This document shows positions 45,693 through 55,205 of a stretch of DNA of 64,000 nucleotides, piece after piece. Every line of letters starts with the position of its first letter. The first letter of the stretch is position 1. The DNA is from Litoreibacter albidus (GTDB taxonomy: Bacteria > Pseudomonadota > Alphaproteobacteria > Rhodobacterales > Rhodobacteraceae): contig NZ_FNOI01000008.1 of the NCBI RefSeq assembly GCF_900107015.1, positions 86,001 through 150,000 on the forward strand, written 5' to 3'. Under the pieces are notes generated by a model. It was not told the DNA's origin. It saw only the letters and a program-made list of their open reading frames with translations, and did no database searches. The position numbers and the translations under genes were made by a program.

Positions 45693-47090
45693 CTAGGCCT
45701 TGTCCGACAGCAGGTCGGTCTCGCCTTCCTCAACGGTAGCGTCGGCGGCAATCTCGGTGATCTGCTCCTGCTCGTTGCCAAGGTTGCCCTCCGCCTCGGA
45801 GGAGGCAGAGGCGGATTCAACCACGGTCCCCAACTCATGCACGCTTTCGCTGATTTCCTGATTGGCGATCTGCTGCGCGCGGGCTTCGGCTTTGCCGCCA
45901 AGCTGCAATACCGGCACACCTTGCGGGAATATAACCTCCCGCGCGTCGTCCGGCATGGAGATGCCTTCCTCCGTCAGCGCCTTCTTGATCAGCCGCAGCA
46001 ACGCGGACTTCACTTTCAGGACGGAGTACGCGTGCGCATCGATCCAGAAGTAGGCTTTGATATTCACCGTGGAGCTGCCCAGACTGTCCACCAGGATCAT
46101 CGGCGCAGGTTCCGCCAATGTCGCTTGGTGGCTGGCGATCACCTGCAAAATGATCTCCTGCGCGTGCGCCACCGATACGTCGTAGCCAACACCCACTTCC
46201 AGCGTGTCGCGGCGGTTGGCGGAGGCGGAATAATTCACGATGGTGTTCTTGAAGATCGCCGCGTTCGGGATTTGGATGTGGTTGCCCTCAGGGCTCAGCA
46301 ACACGGTGGAGCGGGTATTCATCGACAAAACGGTGCCGCCCATGCCGGTGACTTCAATGTATTCGCCCGCGCGGAACGGGCGGCGTATGGACAGCAGCAA
46401 TGACGCCAGAAAGTTCTCCGCGATGTCACGAAAGGCAAAGCCGACCACGATCCCCAAAACCCCCGCGCCGCCAACCACCGATACGGCAATCTGCGTCAGT
46501 CCGGCGACTTGCAATACGATGAACAGCCCTAGCAGAAAGATCGGCAGGGCAATCGTCCGCGCAAGAATGTCGCGCAGGAAGGGCGAGCCCACGCCGCTCA
46601 GGAACCAGCGCCGCAACCCGCGCGCCGCCAGCGACGACAGCCACCACGTGAACGGCAAAATCACGATGGCCAATAAAATCAGCGGAAGGGAGGTGATGAT
46701 CCGGTTGCCCAGATCCTTGATCTCCGACAGGGCAGGGGCAAAGGACCAGTTGGCTTCTTGCGTCACCTGAATGCGGTTGACCACGGCCACCACGTCTTGC
46801 GTCTTGGACGCCAATTCGCGCGCCCATGTCTTGTGGTCGACGGTGTTGGTGCGCCCGTCCAGAAAGACGATGCCGTCTTTCACTTCCACGCGGGCGGATG
46901 TGTACCAGCCGGTTGAGCGCATGATCTCCACCACCCGCTTGGCGATTTCGTCGTCGCGGGCGACAGGCTCCACCGAGACGGCTTGGGCGGGGGCGGTCAC
47001 CTCATCCTCGGCGGTCGTGGCCTCTTGGGCCAACGCAGGGAAAGACAGAGCGATTACAGCGCAAAGCGCGAACAGGATACGGGTCATCAT
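45693..47090 (-). CDS. MscS-family mechanosensitive channel with N-terminal BON domain
   Basis: This is a 465-residue channel. A signal peptide (about 1-21) leads to a periplasmic BON domain (about 47-110, with GIVFLDGRTNTVDHKTWA and VVAVVNRIQV). Membrane segments follow (about 140-245), the last being the pore helix with GVLGIVVGFAFRD. The MscS beta domain is RPFRAGEYIEVTGMGGTV, and a C-terminal domain with an acidic Ser/Glu-rich tail ends the protein. BON domains bind lipid or membrane surfaces, so the fusion may tie gating to the outer leaflet or envelope. Confidence 0.88.
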   Translation of the reverse strand: MMTRILFALCAVIALSFPALAQEATTAEDEVTAPAQAVSVEPVARDDEIAKRVVEIMRSTGWYTSARVEVKDGIVFLDGRTNTVDHKTWARELASKTQDVVAVVNRIQVTQEANWSFAPALSEIKDLGNRIITSLPLILLAIVILPFTWWLSSLAARGLRRWFLSGVGSPFLRDILARTIALPIFLLGLFIVLQVAGLTQIAVSVVGGAGVLGIVVGFAFRDIAENFLASLLLSIRRPFRAGEYIEVTGMGGTVLSMNTRSTVLLSPEGNHIQIPNAAIFKNTIVNYSASANRRDTLEVGVGYDVSVAHAQEIILQVIASHQATLAEPAPMILVDSLGSSTVNIKAYFWIDAHAYSVLKVKSALLRLIKKALTEEGISMPDDAREVIFPQGVPVLQLGGKAEARAQQIANQEISESVHELGTVVESASASSEAEGNLGNEQEQITEIAADATVEEGETDLLSDKA

Positions 47091-47144
47091 ACGCCCGACC
47101 CTAGCGGGACGGGCGGCTGTTATTCCAGTGAAAAGAGAGTGAAT

Positions 47145-48185
47145 CTACGCGGTTGTTTCGCGCACCGTGTCGATCATCAACTGCACATTGTCAGGGTTGG
47201 CGTCTGGTGTGATGCCGTGCCCGAGGTTGAAGATATGCGGCCCCTTGGAGAAGGCTTTGACGATGGCGCGGGTTTCATCCACCAGATCCTGCCCGCCCGT
47301 CACCATGTGGCGCGATGCAAGGTTGCCTTGGACGCAGCCGTCGACTTGCACATGCTCTGCGGCCCAGTCGGCGGAGACGGAGTTATCCAACGCCACGCAA
47401 TCCGCGCCGGTGGCCTTGGCGAACCCGATGTAGTTGTCACCCGCTTCGCGTGGAAACGCGATGATTGGCGTGTTCGGGTGGCGGGCTTTCAGCGCGGTGA
47501 TGATCTTCTGCGCGGGCTCCAGCGAATACTTCTGGAACGCGTCGCCTTTCAGCGATCCGGCCCAGCTGTCGAACAGCTTCACCACTTCCGCACCAGCTTC
47601 GATCTGCGCCGACAGGTATTCGATCGTCGAGGCTGTAATCAGGTCAATGAGCGCGTCAAACGTGGCAGGGTCTTCAACCCGCAGCTTGTGTGCGGGGGCC
47701 TGATCCGGCGTACCTTGGCCCGCAATCATATAGGTGGCCACCGTCCACGGCGCGCCCGCGAAGCCGATCAGCGTCGTGTCTTTCGGCAAGGCGCCCGCAA
47801 GGTTGCGCACGGTTTGGTAGATGGGGGCCAGATGCTCATGCACATCGGACGCGCCTTTCAGTTTGGCGAAATCGCCCGCACCCGTGACCGTCGACAGCCG
47901 TGGGCCTTCGCCGGTGACAAACCACAGGTCAGCGCCCAAGGCTTGCGGCAGCAGCAGGATGTCGGCAAACAGGATCGCCGCGTCAAACCCGTAGCGGCGG
48001 ATCGGTTGCAACGTCACTTCTGTCGCCAGCTCCGGATTGTAGCACAGCGACAGGAAGTCGCCGGCTTCTGCGCGGGTGGCTTTGTATTCCGGCAGGTAGC
48101 GGCCCGCTTGGCGCATCATCCAGATCGGCGGCGTGTCCAGTGTTTCGCCTGCTAAGGCGCGCATGATTGTCTTTTGCTGGGCCAT
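47145..48185 (-). CDS. hemE: Uroporphyrinogen decarboxylase HemE
   Basis: The 346-residue cytosolic enzyme removes four carboxyls from uroporphyrinogen III to give coproporphyrinogen III. It has the N-terminal signature [16 protein letters not shown] with the catalytic Arg pair, the [14 protein letters not shown] segment and the C-terminal [18 protein letters not shown] 48185 has AAGGAG at the right distance; the TTG at 48191 is too close to it. It is divergent from hemC. Confidence 0.96.
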   Translation of the reverse strand: MAQQKTIMRALAGETLDTPPIWMMRQAGRYLPEYKATRAEAGDFLSLCYNPELATEVTLQPIRRYGFDAAILFADILLLPQALGADLWFVTGEGPRLSTVTGAGDFAKLKGASDVHEHLAPIYQTVRNLAGALPKDTTLIGFAGAPWTVATYMIAGQGTPDQAPAHKLRVEDPATFDALIDLITASTIEYLSAQIEAGAEVVKLFDSWAGSLKGDAFQKYSLEPAQKIITALKARHPNTPIIAFPREAGDNYIGFAKATGADCVALDNSVSADWAAEHVQVDGCVQGNLASRHMVTGGQDLVDETRAIVKAFSKGPHIFNLGHGITPDANPDNVQLMIDTVRETTA

Positions 48186-48285
48186 CGCCAAACTCCTTAT
48201 GTTGCGACCTCTTGTCCGCGCTCGGGCGACCGAATGTCAAGGCGACAGCTTGTCAGCCCAACTATGCCCATTTATGCAGGCAACC

Positions 48286-49233
48286 ATGGCATTGAACCTT
48301 CCCACCCCGACCTCACCCTTGCGGATTGGCACCCGCGGATCGCCCCTTGCTTTGGCGCAGGCCTATGAGACGCGCGCGCGACTGATGGCAGCATTTGATT
48401 TGCCCGAAGAAGTCTTTGAGGTGGTGGTGATCAAAACCACGGGCGACGCCATTCTGGACCGTCCCTTGAAGGAAATCGGCGGCAAGGGTTTGTTCACCCG
48501 CGAGATCGAGGACGACTTGCTGTCCGGCCAGATCGACATCGCGGTGCATTCGATGAAGGACATGCCGGTGGAGCAGCCCGCAGGCCTGCTGCTCGACACC
48601 TATCTGCCGCGCGAAGATGTGCGCGACGCGTTTGTATCCCTGACGGTGAATTCCATTTCGCAGCTGGAGCAGGGGGCCACCGTCGGCACATCCTCCCTGC
48701 GCCGCCGTGCGCAAATTTTGCATCGCCGCCCCGATCTGGACGTGGTTGAGTTTCGCGGCAACGTGCAAACGCGGCTCAAAAAGCTGAACGCGGGCGTGGC
48801 GAGCTGCACGTTCCTCGCGATGGCGGGGTTGAACCGCTTGGGGCTGGACGCGATTCCCGCCACGGGGATCGAAACCGACGACATGCTGCCCGCCGTGGCG
48901 CAGGGCGCCATCGGGATAGAGCGGCGCGGCGATGATGCCCGCGTGGCAGAGATGCTGTCGGCGATCCACGATATTCCCACGGGCCAACGGCTGGCATGCG
49001 AACGCGCCTATCTGGCGCAACTCGAAGGCTCCTGCGAGACACCCATCGCTGGGTTGGCAGAGCTGGACGGCGGCACGGTAAACTTCCGCGCCGAAATCCT
49101 GCGCCCCGACGGCACAGAGGCGCTCAGCGACGCAGAGTCGTCCACTATCGAAGACGCCGCCGAAATGGGCCGCGCCGTGGCGGACCGCCTAACAGCCCGC
49201 GCCCCCAAGGACTTCTTTGACTGGCGGAGCTAG
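48286..49233 (+). CDS. hemC: Hydroxymethylbilane synthase HemC
   Basis: This 315-residue porphobilinogen deaminase joins four porphobilinogen units. It has IGTRGSPLALAQA near the N-terminus, VHSMKDMP, VGTSSLRRRAQ, and the dipyrromethane-cofactor cysteine Cys250 in LEGSCETPIAG. ATG 48274 is an alternative start four codons upstream. HemC product passes via HemD (not in the window) to HemE and then HemF, both nearby. Confidence 0.95.
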   Translation: MALNLPTPTSPLRIGTRGSPLALAQAYETRARLMAAFDLPEEVFEVVVIKTTGDAILDRPLKEIGGKGLFTREIEDDLLSGQIDIAVHSMKDMPVEQPAGLLLDTYLPREDVRDAFVSLTVNSISQLEQGATVGTSSLRRRAQILHRRPDLDVVEFRGNVQTRLKKLNAGVASCTFLAMAGLNRLGLDAIPATGIETDDMLPAVAQGAIGIERRGDDARVAEMLSAIHDIPTGQRLACERAYLAQLEGSCETPIAGLAELDGGTVNFRAEILRPDGTEALSDAESSTIEDAAEMGRAVADRLTARAPKDFFDWRS

Positions 49234-49367
49234 CATTCCATCTCTGCTGAGATCGGTTTCGAGCCCAGAGCGATCGATGGTGTGTTTTGCACAGGTGTCC
49301 GCTATCCAATTGCGGTCAAAGACCTTCAACAACCACTTGGGTTTTGAACAGGGTTTTTGGCGTAAGC

Positions 49368-50267
49368 TTAAAAGGTTCGCGACAGGTGGCGTTCGTTTGT
49401 TACGAGGACTGTTAGCCAGTCACGAAAACAGGATTGCACATTCTGTTCGGCGTTACCTTCGGGCGCCAACAAAACATAGCTGCTACCATCTTGCACAAAT
49501 CCGGCTGGCGCGCACAAAATGCCTGCGTCCAGATCGTCTTGCACAAGGTGCCATGGCCCAATTGCAACGCCAAGGCCTGCGATTGCGGCTTGCAGACTAA
49601 AGTAAAAATGTTCGAATTCCGTCTCAGGATGCACACCTAAAGCGGTCTTTGAAAGACTTGCCCAGGCGTGCCATGCAGAGGGGCGCGTTCGGCTGTGCAA
49701 CAATGACGCGTCGGGGCGTAGTAGGCCATTCTGGAAAAAACGGTCTTGAAGGTCGGGCCTGCATACGGGGCCAATCAACTCCGAAAACAACATCGCTTTG
49801 CTATAGTTTTTCGGCAGATCAAAGTCATCACGTCTGATCGCAAGATCAATTCCATCACCAAGCGCAACTGGACCGCCGCCTGCAACCAACCGAATGTCTG
49901 CCTCTGGATATTGCGTGCGAAACGTGGGCAGGCGAGGGATAAGCCAGCGCATCATGAGCGTGGGTTCGCATGAAACAGTGACCGAAGCATGGGTCTGTTC
50001 GGTTCTGATACTGTTGATCGTATCTTCGATATGCCCCAGCCCATGTGCAACAGATTGCGCGAGTTTGTGCCCCGCATCAGTTAAAAAAACCGACCTATTT
50101 CGGCGCGTAAAAAGGGCAATTCCTAGGTCATCTTCTAACAATCGTACGGCGCGACTAACTGCGCTATGGGTTAAATTTAGGCTATTTGCCGCCTTGCTAA
50201 AGCTTTCAAACTCCGCAGCGGCGCGGAAGCATGGCAAGGCAGGCAGAGAAGTTATGGGGCTTCGCAT
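49368..50267 (-). CDS. LysR family transcriptional regulator
   Basis: This is a 299-residue regulator with the N-terminal winged helix (FESFSKAANSLNLTHSAVSR and VRLLEDDLGIALFTR) and the C-terminal type 2 periplasmic-binding-like effector domain, of the GcvA-like branch. Its composition is less GC-rich than the flanks, and rare-looking codons (TTA, ATA, AAA) are more frequent. It is divergent from a LysE/RhtB exporter, which it probably regulates. Confidence 0.9.
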   Translation of the reverse strand: MRSPITSLPALPCFRAAAEFESFSKAANSLNLTHSAVSRAVRLLEDDLGIALFTRRNRSVFLTDAGHKLAQSVAHGLGHIEDTINSIRTEQTHASVTVSCEPTLMMRWLIPRLPTFRTQYPEADIRLVAGGGPVALGDGIDLAIRRDDFDLPKNYSKAMLFSELIGPVCRPDLQDRFFQNGLLRPDASLLHSRTRPSAWHAWASLSKTALGVHPETEFEHFYFSLQAAIAGLGVAIGPWHLVQDDLDAGILCAPAGFVQDGSSYVLLAPEGNAEQNVQSCFRDWLTVLVTNERHLSRTF

Positions 50268-50358
50268 CTGTCAGATTAAATCACCAATAGTGTCAGAAGT
50301 CATCGTTTTTCGCAGGAGCGCCAATGACCTAGTCAGGCCCCATCCAAAGGGGAACATT

Positions 50359-50979
50359 ATGACTGAATGGTTTGCGATTATTACGATTACACTTCTGGCT
50401 GTCCTCAGCCCGGGGCCAGATTTTGCAATGGTGTCGCGCAATGCGCTTACGCTCTCAAAACGCGCGGGGATATTGACTGCGCTCGGCATTGGCGCAGGCG
50501 TTCTGGTGCATGTCAGCTATACGCTGTTGGGCATCGGCGTGATGCTCCGTTACTCGCCTTGGTTGCTTGATATCATGAAGCTGGCGGGTGCTGCCTATTT
50601 GATCTGGCTGGGCGCAAAAATGGTTATGAGCCGTCCGCGCAGTGAAGTCGACGCGCCCGCTAATAGGGTCCTTTCGGATGCCGCGGCCCTGCGTGTCGGG
50701 TTTTGGACAAATGCCCTAAACCCGAAGACTGCGATCTTTATCATCAGCCTGTTCACCCAAGTGGTCGGTGCCACGACGCCATTGGTGGTGCGCATCGCTT
50801 ACGGCGGTTTCATCTCTCTGGCGCATGTTATCTGGTTCGGGCTTGTTGCCGCATTCTTTGGTGCCCCTGTGCTGCGTCGTAAACTTCTTGGTCTCAGCCA
50901 CTGGATCGATAGAGCCTTTGGGGTCGCCTTGATTGGATTTGGCCTCAGCCTTGCCATTGCAGACGTTACGTTTGGATGA
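50359..50979 (+). CDS. LysE/RhtB family amino acid exporter
   Basis: This is a 206-residue inner-membrane protein with about six hydrophobic segments and the family opening LAVLSPGPDFAMVSRNAL and GFWTNALNPKTAIFI. It would export an amino acid or related metabolite. The start ATG 50359 has AAGGGG upstream. Like the LysR gene it is less GC-rich than its neighbours. The roughly 170 bases after it contain no supported gene, only a 53-codon open frame starting with GTG that runs into a terminator. Confidence 0.9.
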   Translation: MTEWFAIITITLLAVLSPGPDFAMVSRNALTLSKRAGILTALGIGAGVLVHVSYTLLGIGVMLRYSPWLLDIMKLAGAAYLIWLGAKMVMSRPRSEVDAPANRVLSDAAALRVGFWTNALNPKTAIFIISLFTQVVGATTPLVVRIAYGGFISLAHVIWFGLVAAFFGAPVLRRKLLGLSHWIDRAFGVALIGFGLSLAIADVTFG

Positions 50980-51147
50980 TGTAGTTTTGGGCGTTGGGTC
51001 CGCATTGAACTACGGTGCAAACCCATCCCAAAAGGACCGTTTTTGAATGGTTTGCCGAAGGGGTCGCTGGGACACTTGCGGCGAAAGTCAGTAAAGCCGG
51101 TATAGCAAACGTTATGCGCTCATCGTTGATGATTTCACCCACCAACG

Positions 51148-51177
51148 AAAAAGGCCGCCCCCGAAGGAGCGGCCTTT
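51148..51177 (-). terminator. Intrinsic terminator of rpmJ
   Basis: On the minus strand AAAGGCCGC pairs with GCGGCCTTT around a short loop, followed by TTTTT. It lies 41 bases downstream of the rpmJ stop. Confidence 0.85.
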
Positions 51178-51218
51178 GAAATCTAAAAACACCGAAGCGC
51201 TCTAGCTAAGCCCAAGAA

Positions 51219-51344
51219 TTAACCTTGGCGGGCTTTGAAGCGAGGCTGGGTTTTGTTGATCACGTAAACGCGGCCCTTGCGGCGCACGATCCGGCAATCC
51301 CGGTGGCGCGACTTCAGGGAGCGAAGCGAGTTCTTAACCTTCAT
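51219..51344 (-). CDS. rpmJ: 50S ribosomal protein L36 (41-residue form)
   Basis: This is a 41-residue basic protein reading [17 protein letters not shown] at the start, then [19 protein letters not shown] and ending ARQG. This is the longer L36 variant lacking the full four-ligand zinc set (a single Cys17 remains). It has GGAG-like AGAAGAGA upstream. It lies between tRNA-Val and a strong terminator. Confidence 0.95.
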   Translation of the reverse strand: MKVKNSLRSLKSRHRDCRIVRRKGRVYVINKTQPRFKARQG

Positions 51345-51398
51345 GTCTCTTCTCCTATTCGTCCAGCGCGGTGGGGCGCCTTCAATTAAAACTTCAGA

Positions 51399-51473
51399 TG
51401 GTGCGCACTACTGGGATCGAACCAGTGACCACTTCGATGTCAACGAAGTGCTCTACCGCTGAGCTAAGCGCGC
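51399..51473 (-). tRNA. tRNA-Val (anticodon GAC)
   Basis: A complete cloverleaf is read on the minus strand: acceptor GCGCGCT pairs with AGTGCGC, D arm GCTC-AGCGGTA-GAGC, anticodon stem CTTCG/CGAAG with loop TTGACAT (anticodon GAC), and T arm ACTGG-TTCGATC-CCAGT. The 3' CCA is encoded. Discriminator base A. Confidence 0.95.
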
Positions 51474-51480
51474 ATCTGAC

Positions 51481-51509
51481 CTACAATTTTTCGACCGATC
51501 TCACATCAA
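51481..51509 (-). promoter_or_regulatory. Possible promoter of tRNA-Val
   Basis: Minus strand TTGATG (51509-51504) and TTGTAG (51486-51481) with a 17-base spacer, seven bases upstream of the tRNA. The -10 match is weak. Confidence 0.4.
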
Positions 51510-51623
51510 TTGAGACGCAGCCGAAGCACGTTGGTCCGCGCTCTATAGAAGGAGTCGTAAACCTGTTCAAGGGCTTTTGAACTGTCAAGTTTTCGCCCTA
51601 TACTCTTTGCAACAGGAGCAGGC

Positions 51624-52484
51624 ATGACCAATGACGCCTATACAGTGACGTTGCCCGAGGTTCAGACCAGTAGCATGGTCTTTGCCAGCCCCCATAGCGG
51701 GCGGTTTTACAGTCGCGAATTTCTGCGTCGCTCAGTGCTGGATGACGTGCAAATCAGGTCGTCCGAAGATGCCTTCATGGACCAGTTGATCGCGCCTGCC
51801 ACCCAGTTTGGCGTGCCTATTCTCACTGCGACCGTCCCGCGGGCCTATCTGGATTTGAACCGCGCCTGTGACGAGCTTGACCCCGCCGTCGTCCAAGGCG
51901 TGCGCAGGCGCGGGCACAACCCGCGCATTGCCTCCGGTTTGGGGGTGATTCCACGGGTCGTGGCCAACGGTCGCGCGATTTATTCAGGAAAAATCACTCT
52001 GGAGGAGGCGAACACGCGGATTGACCGCTATTGGCGTCCCTACCACGACCGCCTTGGCGACCTGATGGCGCAGACGAAACAGAGTTTCGGGCGCGCCGTT
52101 CTGGTGGATTTTCACTCCATGCCGCATGAGGCCGTGCGGGCGATGACCCACTCCGGCCTGTCGCGCCCAGAGGTGGTTTTGGGTGACCGCTTCGGTGCCG
52201 CCGCGCATGGCGATATCGTGGAGCGGATCGAGACGATTTTTCTGGAGGCCGGCCTAAAGGTCAGCCGCAACACCCCGTTTGCCGGTGCCTATATTACGCA
52301 AGCCTACGGCCACCCGTCGCGCGGGCACCACGCGGTGCAGGTCGAAATCGACCGTGGGCTTTATATGAACGAGCAACATATCCGGCCAAATGGCAATTTT
52401 GACAGCTTCAGCAAACTGATGGCGCGAATCGTTGAGCAGATCGCCCAGATCGGTCAGCAAAAGCTGCCACTGGCCGCCGAGTAG
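51624..52484 (+). CDS. N-formylglutamate amidohydrolase
   Basis: This is a 286-residue zinc hydrolase of the FGase family, which releases formate and glutamate from N-formylglutamate in histidine breakdown, or acts on related N-acyl amino acids. Characteristic parts are FASPHSGRFYS, VPRAYLDLNRACDELDP, VLVDFHSMPHEA and the C-terminal GHHAVQVEIDRGLYMNE. No hut genes are adjacent, so the physiological substrate is uncertain. AGGAG precedes the ATG. Confidence 0.9.
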   Translation: MTNDAYTVTLPEVQTSSMVFASPHSGRFYSREFLRRSVLDDVQIRSSEDAFMDQLIAPATQFGVPILTATVPRAYLDLNRACDELDPAVVQGVRRRGHNPRIASGLGVIPRVVANGRAIYSGKITLEEANTRIDRYWRPYHDRLGDLMAQTKQSFGRAVLVDFHSMPHEAVRAMTHSGLSRPEVVLGDRFGAAAHGDIVERIETIFLEAGLKVSRNTPFAGAYITQAYGHPSRGHHAVQVEIDRGLYMNEQHIRPNGNFDSFSKLMARIVEQIAQIGQQKLPLAAE

Positions 52485-52487
52485 CCC

Positions 52488-53738
52488 CTAGCGCAACGCG
52501 CGCCCCTTCTTGATGGCGTCATGCCCGAACCGTTCGCGAATCTTATCCGTGGCCCGTTCCGCGTCCGTGCGCTTTGCCGCATCGGGATCAAGCAGGTCAG
52601 GCGTGCGGTCGGCGTCGCTTTCGGGTGTAAGGTCCGAGATGCCGACGCCCAGCAGGCGGTACGGCCCCTCGTTCACGTTGGCCATCAAGTCGCGTGCCGT
52701 GCGGTAAATCCGGTCGGCGAGCTGCGTCGCGTCGCGCAGCGACTGGCGGCGGGTGATGATTTTGAACTTGGCGGTTTTCAGCTTGAGCGTCACAACGCGC
52801 CCCGCGATCTGTTTGGCCTTGGCGCGGTCCGCGACCTTTTCGGCCATCCGCCACAGGTGCCCGTCCAGCAGCTCGGCGTCGGCGGTGTCGTCGTTGAAGG
52901 TGGTCTCGTTGGAGATGCCTTTGATCGGTTCATGCGCTGACACGCGGCGGTGATCTTGGCCACGGGCAAGATGCCAAAGGCGCTCCCCCAGAGAGCCGAA
53001 CCGCGCGTGCAGGTCTTGGCGCTCCCACCGCAGAAGGTCCGCGAAGGTGCGAATGCCTGCGGTCTCCAGATTTTCACGGGCGACGGCCCCAACGCCCCAG
53101 ATCATCGACACGGGCCTGTCGCGCAGGAAGTCGTGGGTCTCGGCCTTGCCGATGACAGAAAACCCGCGAGGCTTGTCCAGATCGGAGGCCACCTTGGCGA
53201 GGAACTTGTTGTGGCTCAGCCCGATGGAGCCGCTGATCCCCAGCTCGCTTTCCATTTTGTTAACCAGCCGCGCCAGCATCACGGCGGGCGGGGCGTGGTG
53301 CAGCTTTTGTGTTCCGGTCAGATCCAGAAATGCCTCATCCAGCGACAGCGGCTCAATGGCGGGGGTCAACTCTTGCATCAGCTCGCGGATTTGCCGCGAG
53401 ACGGAAACATAAACGTCCATGCGCCCGCGCACGACTTCGGCTTCGGGGCACAGCTTCAGCGCTTGGAACATCGGCATCGCGGACCGCACACCTTTGATAC
53501 GGGCGATATAACAGGCGGTGGAGACCACGCCGCGCCGCCCGCCGCCGATGATCACCGGCTTGTCGCGCAACGCTGGGTTGTCGCGTTTCTCGACGGAGGC
53601 ATAGAAGGCGTCACAATCCATGTGCGCAATGGACAGATCAAAGAGTTCAGGATGCGACATCACACGCGGCGACCCGCAGGTGGGGCAGCGGGGGCCAGCG
53701 TCATACTGGTGAAAACAGGTGCGGCAAAGTGATGGCAT
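52488..53738 (-). CDS. dinB: DNA polymerase IV (Y family), zinc-finger type
   Basis: This is a 416-residue translesion polymerase. An N-terminal CxxC..CxxC module (Cys5, 8, 18, 21) precedes the polymerase core. The metal-binding residues are Asp41 in HMDCDAFYASVE and Asp-Glu in LSLDEAFLDL; the little-finger domain follows (GVGISDLTPE near 375). The N-terminal zinc-like module is an addition compared with E. coli DinB and is common in this family of bacteria. The start is the ATG at 53738; in-frame codons further upstream are not supported. Confidence 0.93.
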   Translation of the reverse strand: MPSLCRTCFHQYDAGPRCPTCGSPRVMSHPELFDLSIAHMDCDAFYASVEKRDNPALRDKPVIIGGGRRGVVSTACYIARIKGVRSAMPMFQALKLCPEAEVVRGRMDVYVSVSRQIRELMQELTPAIEPLSLDEAFLDLTGTQKLHHAPPAVMLARLVNKMESELGISGSIGLSHNKFLAKVASDLDKPRGFSVIGKAETHDFLRDRPVSMIWGVGAVARENLETAGIRTFADLLRWERQDLHARFGSLGERLWHLARGQDHRRVSAHEPIKGISNETTFNDDTADAELLDGHLWRMAEKVADRAKAKQIAGRVVTLKLKTAKFKIITRRQSLRDATQLADRIYRTARDLMANVNEGPYRLLGVGISDLTPESDADRTPDLLDPDAAKRTDAERATDKIRERFGHDAIKKGRALR

Positions 53739-53978
53739 ATAGCCGTGATACGCCAGCCGCGCTGGGGCGGCAATATCGGGCGCGGAGGGCGCTAAAAGCC
53801 GTTTGGAATCAACGTTCCCCGTGGGGAACCCCAGCATATACAGGCTATTTGGCCGAATTTTAGGGGTGTATCTGGAAAGACTCGCGGCGCCGTTTTCGCC
53901 GCGCTCGGGCGGTTTCTGGCTTCTAAACGGGCTAAGCGAACCCCATATATATAGGTAGGGTAGTGAAGGATTATATTG

Positions 53979-54866
53979 ATGGAAGATATTATTATTGGGT
54001 TTCTGGGCAACAACGCAGTGTTCCTGCTGTTGTTCGTTTTCCTTGTGGTCGTCGTCCTTGCGGGCGTTCGGATCGTGCCGCAGAGCGACAAATTCGTGGT
54101 CGAGCGTTTTGGCAGGCTCCGCTCGGTGCTTGGGCCTGGCATCAACTTCATCGTGCCGTTCCTTGACCGCGTGGCGCATAAGATTTCCATTCTGGAACGC
54201 CAGCTTCCAACCAGCCAGCAAGATGCAATCACCTCTGACAACGTATTGGTGCAGGTAGAGACCAGCGTGTTCTACCGGATCATCGAGCCGGAAAAGACCG
54301 TCTACCGTATCCGCGACATCGACGCGGCGATCATGACAACTGTGGTGGGGATCGTGCGCTCCGAGTTGGGGACGCTGGAATTGGACCAAGTTCAGTCGAA
54401 CCGTGGTCAGTTGATCGACCGTATCCAGAAGTCACTGGAGAAGGTTGTGGACGACTGGGGTATCGAAGTGACGCGCGCCGAAATTCTGGATGTGAATCTG
54501 GATGACGCAACGCGCGCCGCGATGATGCAGCAGTTGAACGCGGAACGTGCGCGCCGCGCGCAGGTGACGGAGGCCGAGGGCTCCAAGCGGTCGGTGGAGC
54601 TGAACGCCGACGCGGAGCTTTACGCCGCAGAGCAAACCGCCAAGGCCCGCCGCATCCAAGCGGACGCCGAAGCCTACGCCACCGAAGTGGTCGCGGTTGC
54701 GATCAGGGAGAACGGCGTAGAGGCCGCGCAGTACCAAGTGGCGTTAAAACAAGTCGAGGCGTTGTCAGAAGTGGCGAAAGGCGCGGGCAAGCAAACCGTG
54801 CTGCTGCCAACAGCGGCGCTTGATGCATTTGGCGATGCATTCAAATTGCTGAAAGGGCGGACCTGA
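53979..54866 (+). CDS. SPFH/Band 7 (QmcA-like) membrane protein
   Basis: This is a 295-residue protein with one N-terminal membrane segment and an SPFH domain (about 30-200; VPQSDKFVVERFGRLRSVLGPG begins it, shown in part). A coiled Ala/Glu-rich segment (about 190-250) follows. Such proteins form oligomeric membrane rings that organise proteases or lipids. GAAGGA at 53965-53970 supports the ATG at 53979. Its stop overlaps the NfeD-like gene, the usual partner. Confidence 0.93.
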   Translation: MEDIIIGFLGNNAVFLLLFVFLVVVVLAGVRIVPQSDKFVVERFGRLRSVLGPGINFIVPFLDRVAHKISILERQLPTSQQDAITSDNVLVQVETSVFYRIIEPEKTVYRIRDIDAAIMTTVVGIVRSELGTLELDQVQSNRGQLIDRIQKSLEKVVDDWGIEVTRAEILDVNLDDATRAAMMQQLNAERARRAQVTEAEGSKRSVELNADAELYAAEQTAKARRIQADAEAYATEVVAVAIRENGVEAAQYQVALKQVEALSEVAKGAGKQTVLLPTAALDAFGDAFKLLKGRT

Positions 54867-55165
54867 TGGAGCAGTTGATCCTTTGGAACCAGTATTGGGT
54901 TTGGTTCGCGCTGGCCTTGGTGTTGGGCGTGGCGGAAATTCTGATGCCGGGCTACATCCTGCTGGGCTTCGCTCTTGCGGCGGCGCTGGTCGGGGTTGTG
55001 TTCGCAGCGGGTGTGGGGCCTGCTGACATGATGATGGAGTCCCTGCCGATCACCTTGTCGATCTACGGGGCGGTGTCGCTGATTGTCTGGTTGGGCTTGC
55101 GCCAATACTTCGGTCGGCGCGACGGTCAGGTGAAAATCTGGGACAAAGACATCAACGACAACTGA
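54866..55165 (+). CDS. NfeD family membrane protein
   Basis: This is a 99-residue partner of the SPFH protein with two to three hydrophobic segments (about 13-35, 38-52 and 62-82). It is the short NfeD1b type and ends in a short basic/acidic tail, without a full C-terminal OB-fold domain. The one-base stop/start overlap indicates coupled synthesis. Confidence 0.88.
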   Translation: MEQLILWNQYWVWFALALVLGVAEILMPGYILLGFALAAALVGVVFAAGVGPADMMMESLPITLSIYGAVSLIVWLGLRQYFGRRDGQVKIWDKDINDN

Positions 55166-55205
55166 TTCTTTTGATTCCCTTTCAGGGATGACGCACGACT
55201 TGGCA

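Noticed and set aside
51015..51176. Possible 53-codon gene after the LysE-type exporter
   Set aside because: Starts with GTG without ribosome site and reads through the rpmJ terminator; at most a gene remnant.
53739..54389. N-terminal extension of dinB on the minus strand
   Set aside because: It overlaps the SPFH gene start, has no homology-like features, and the ATG at 53738 gives the usual dinB opening.
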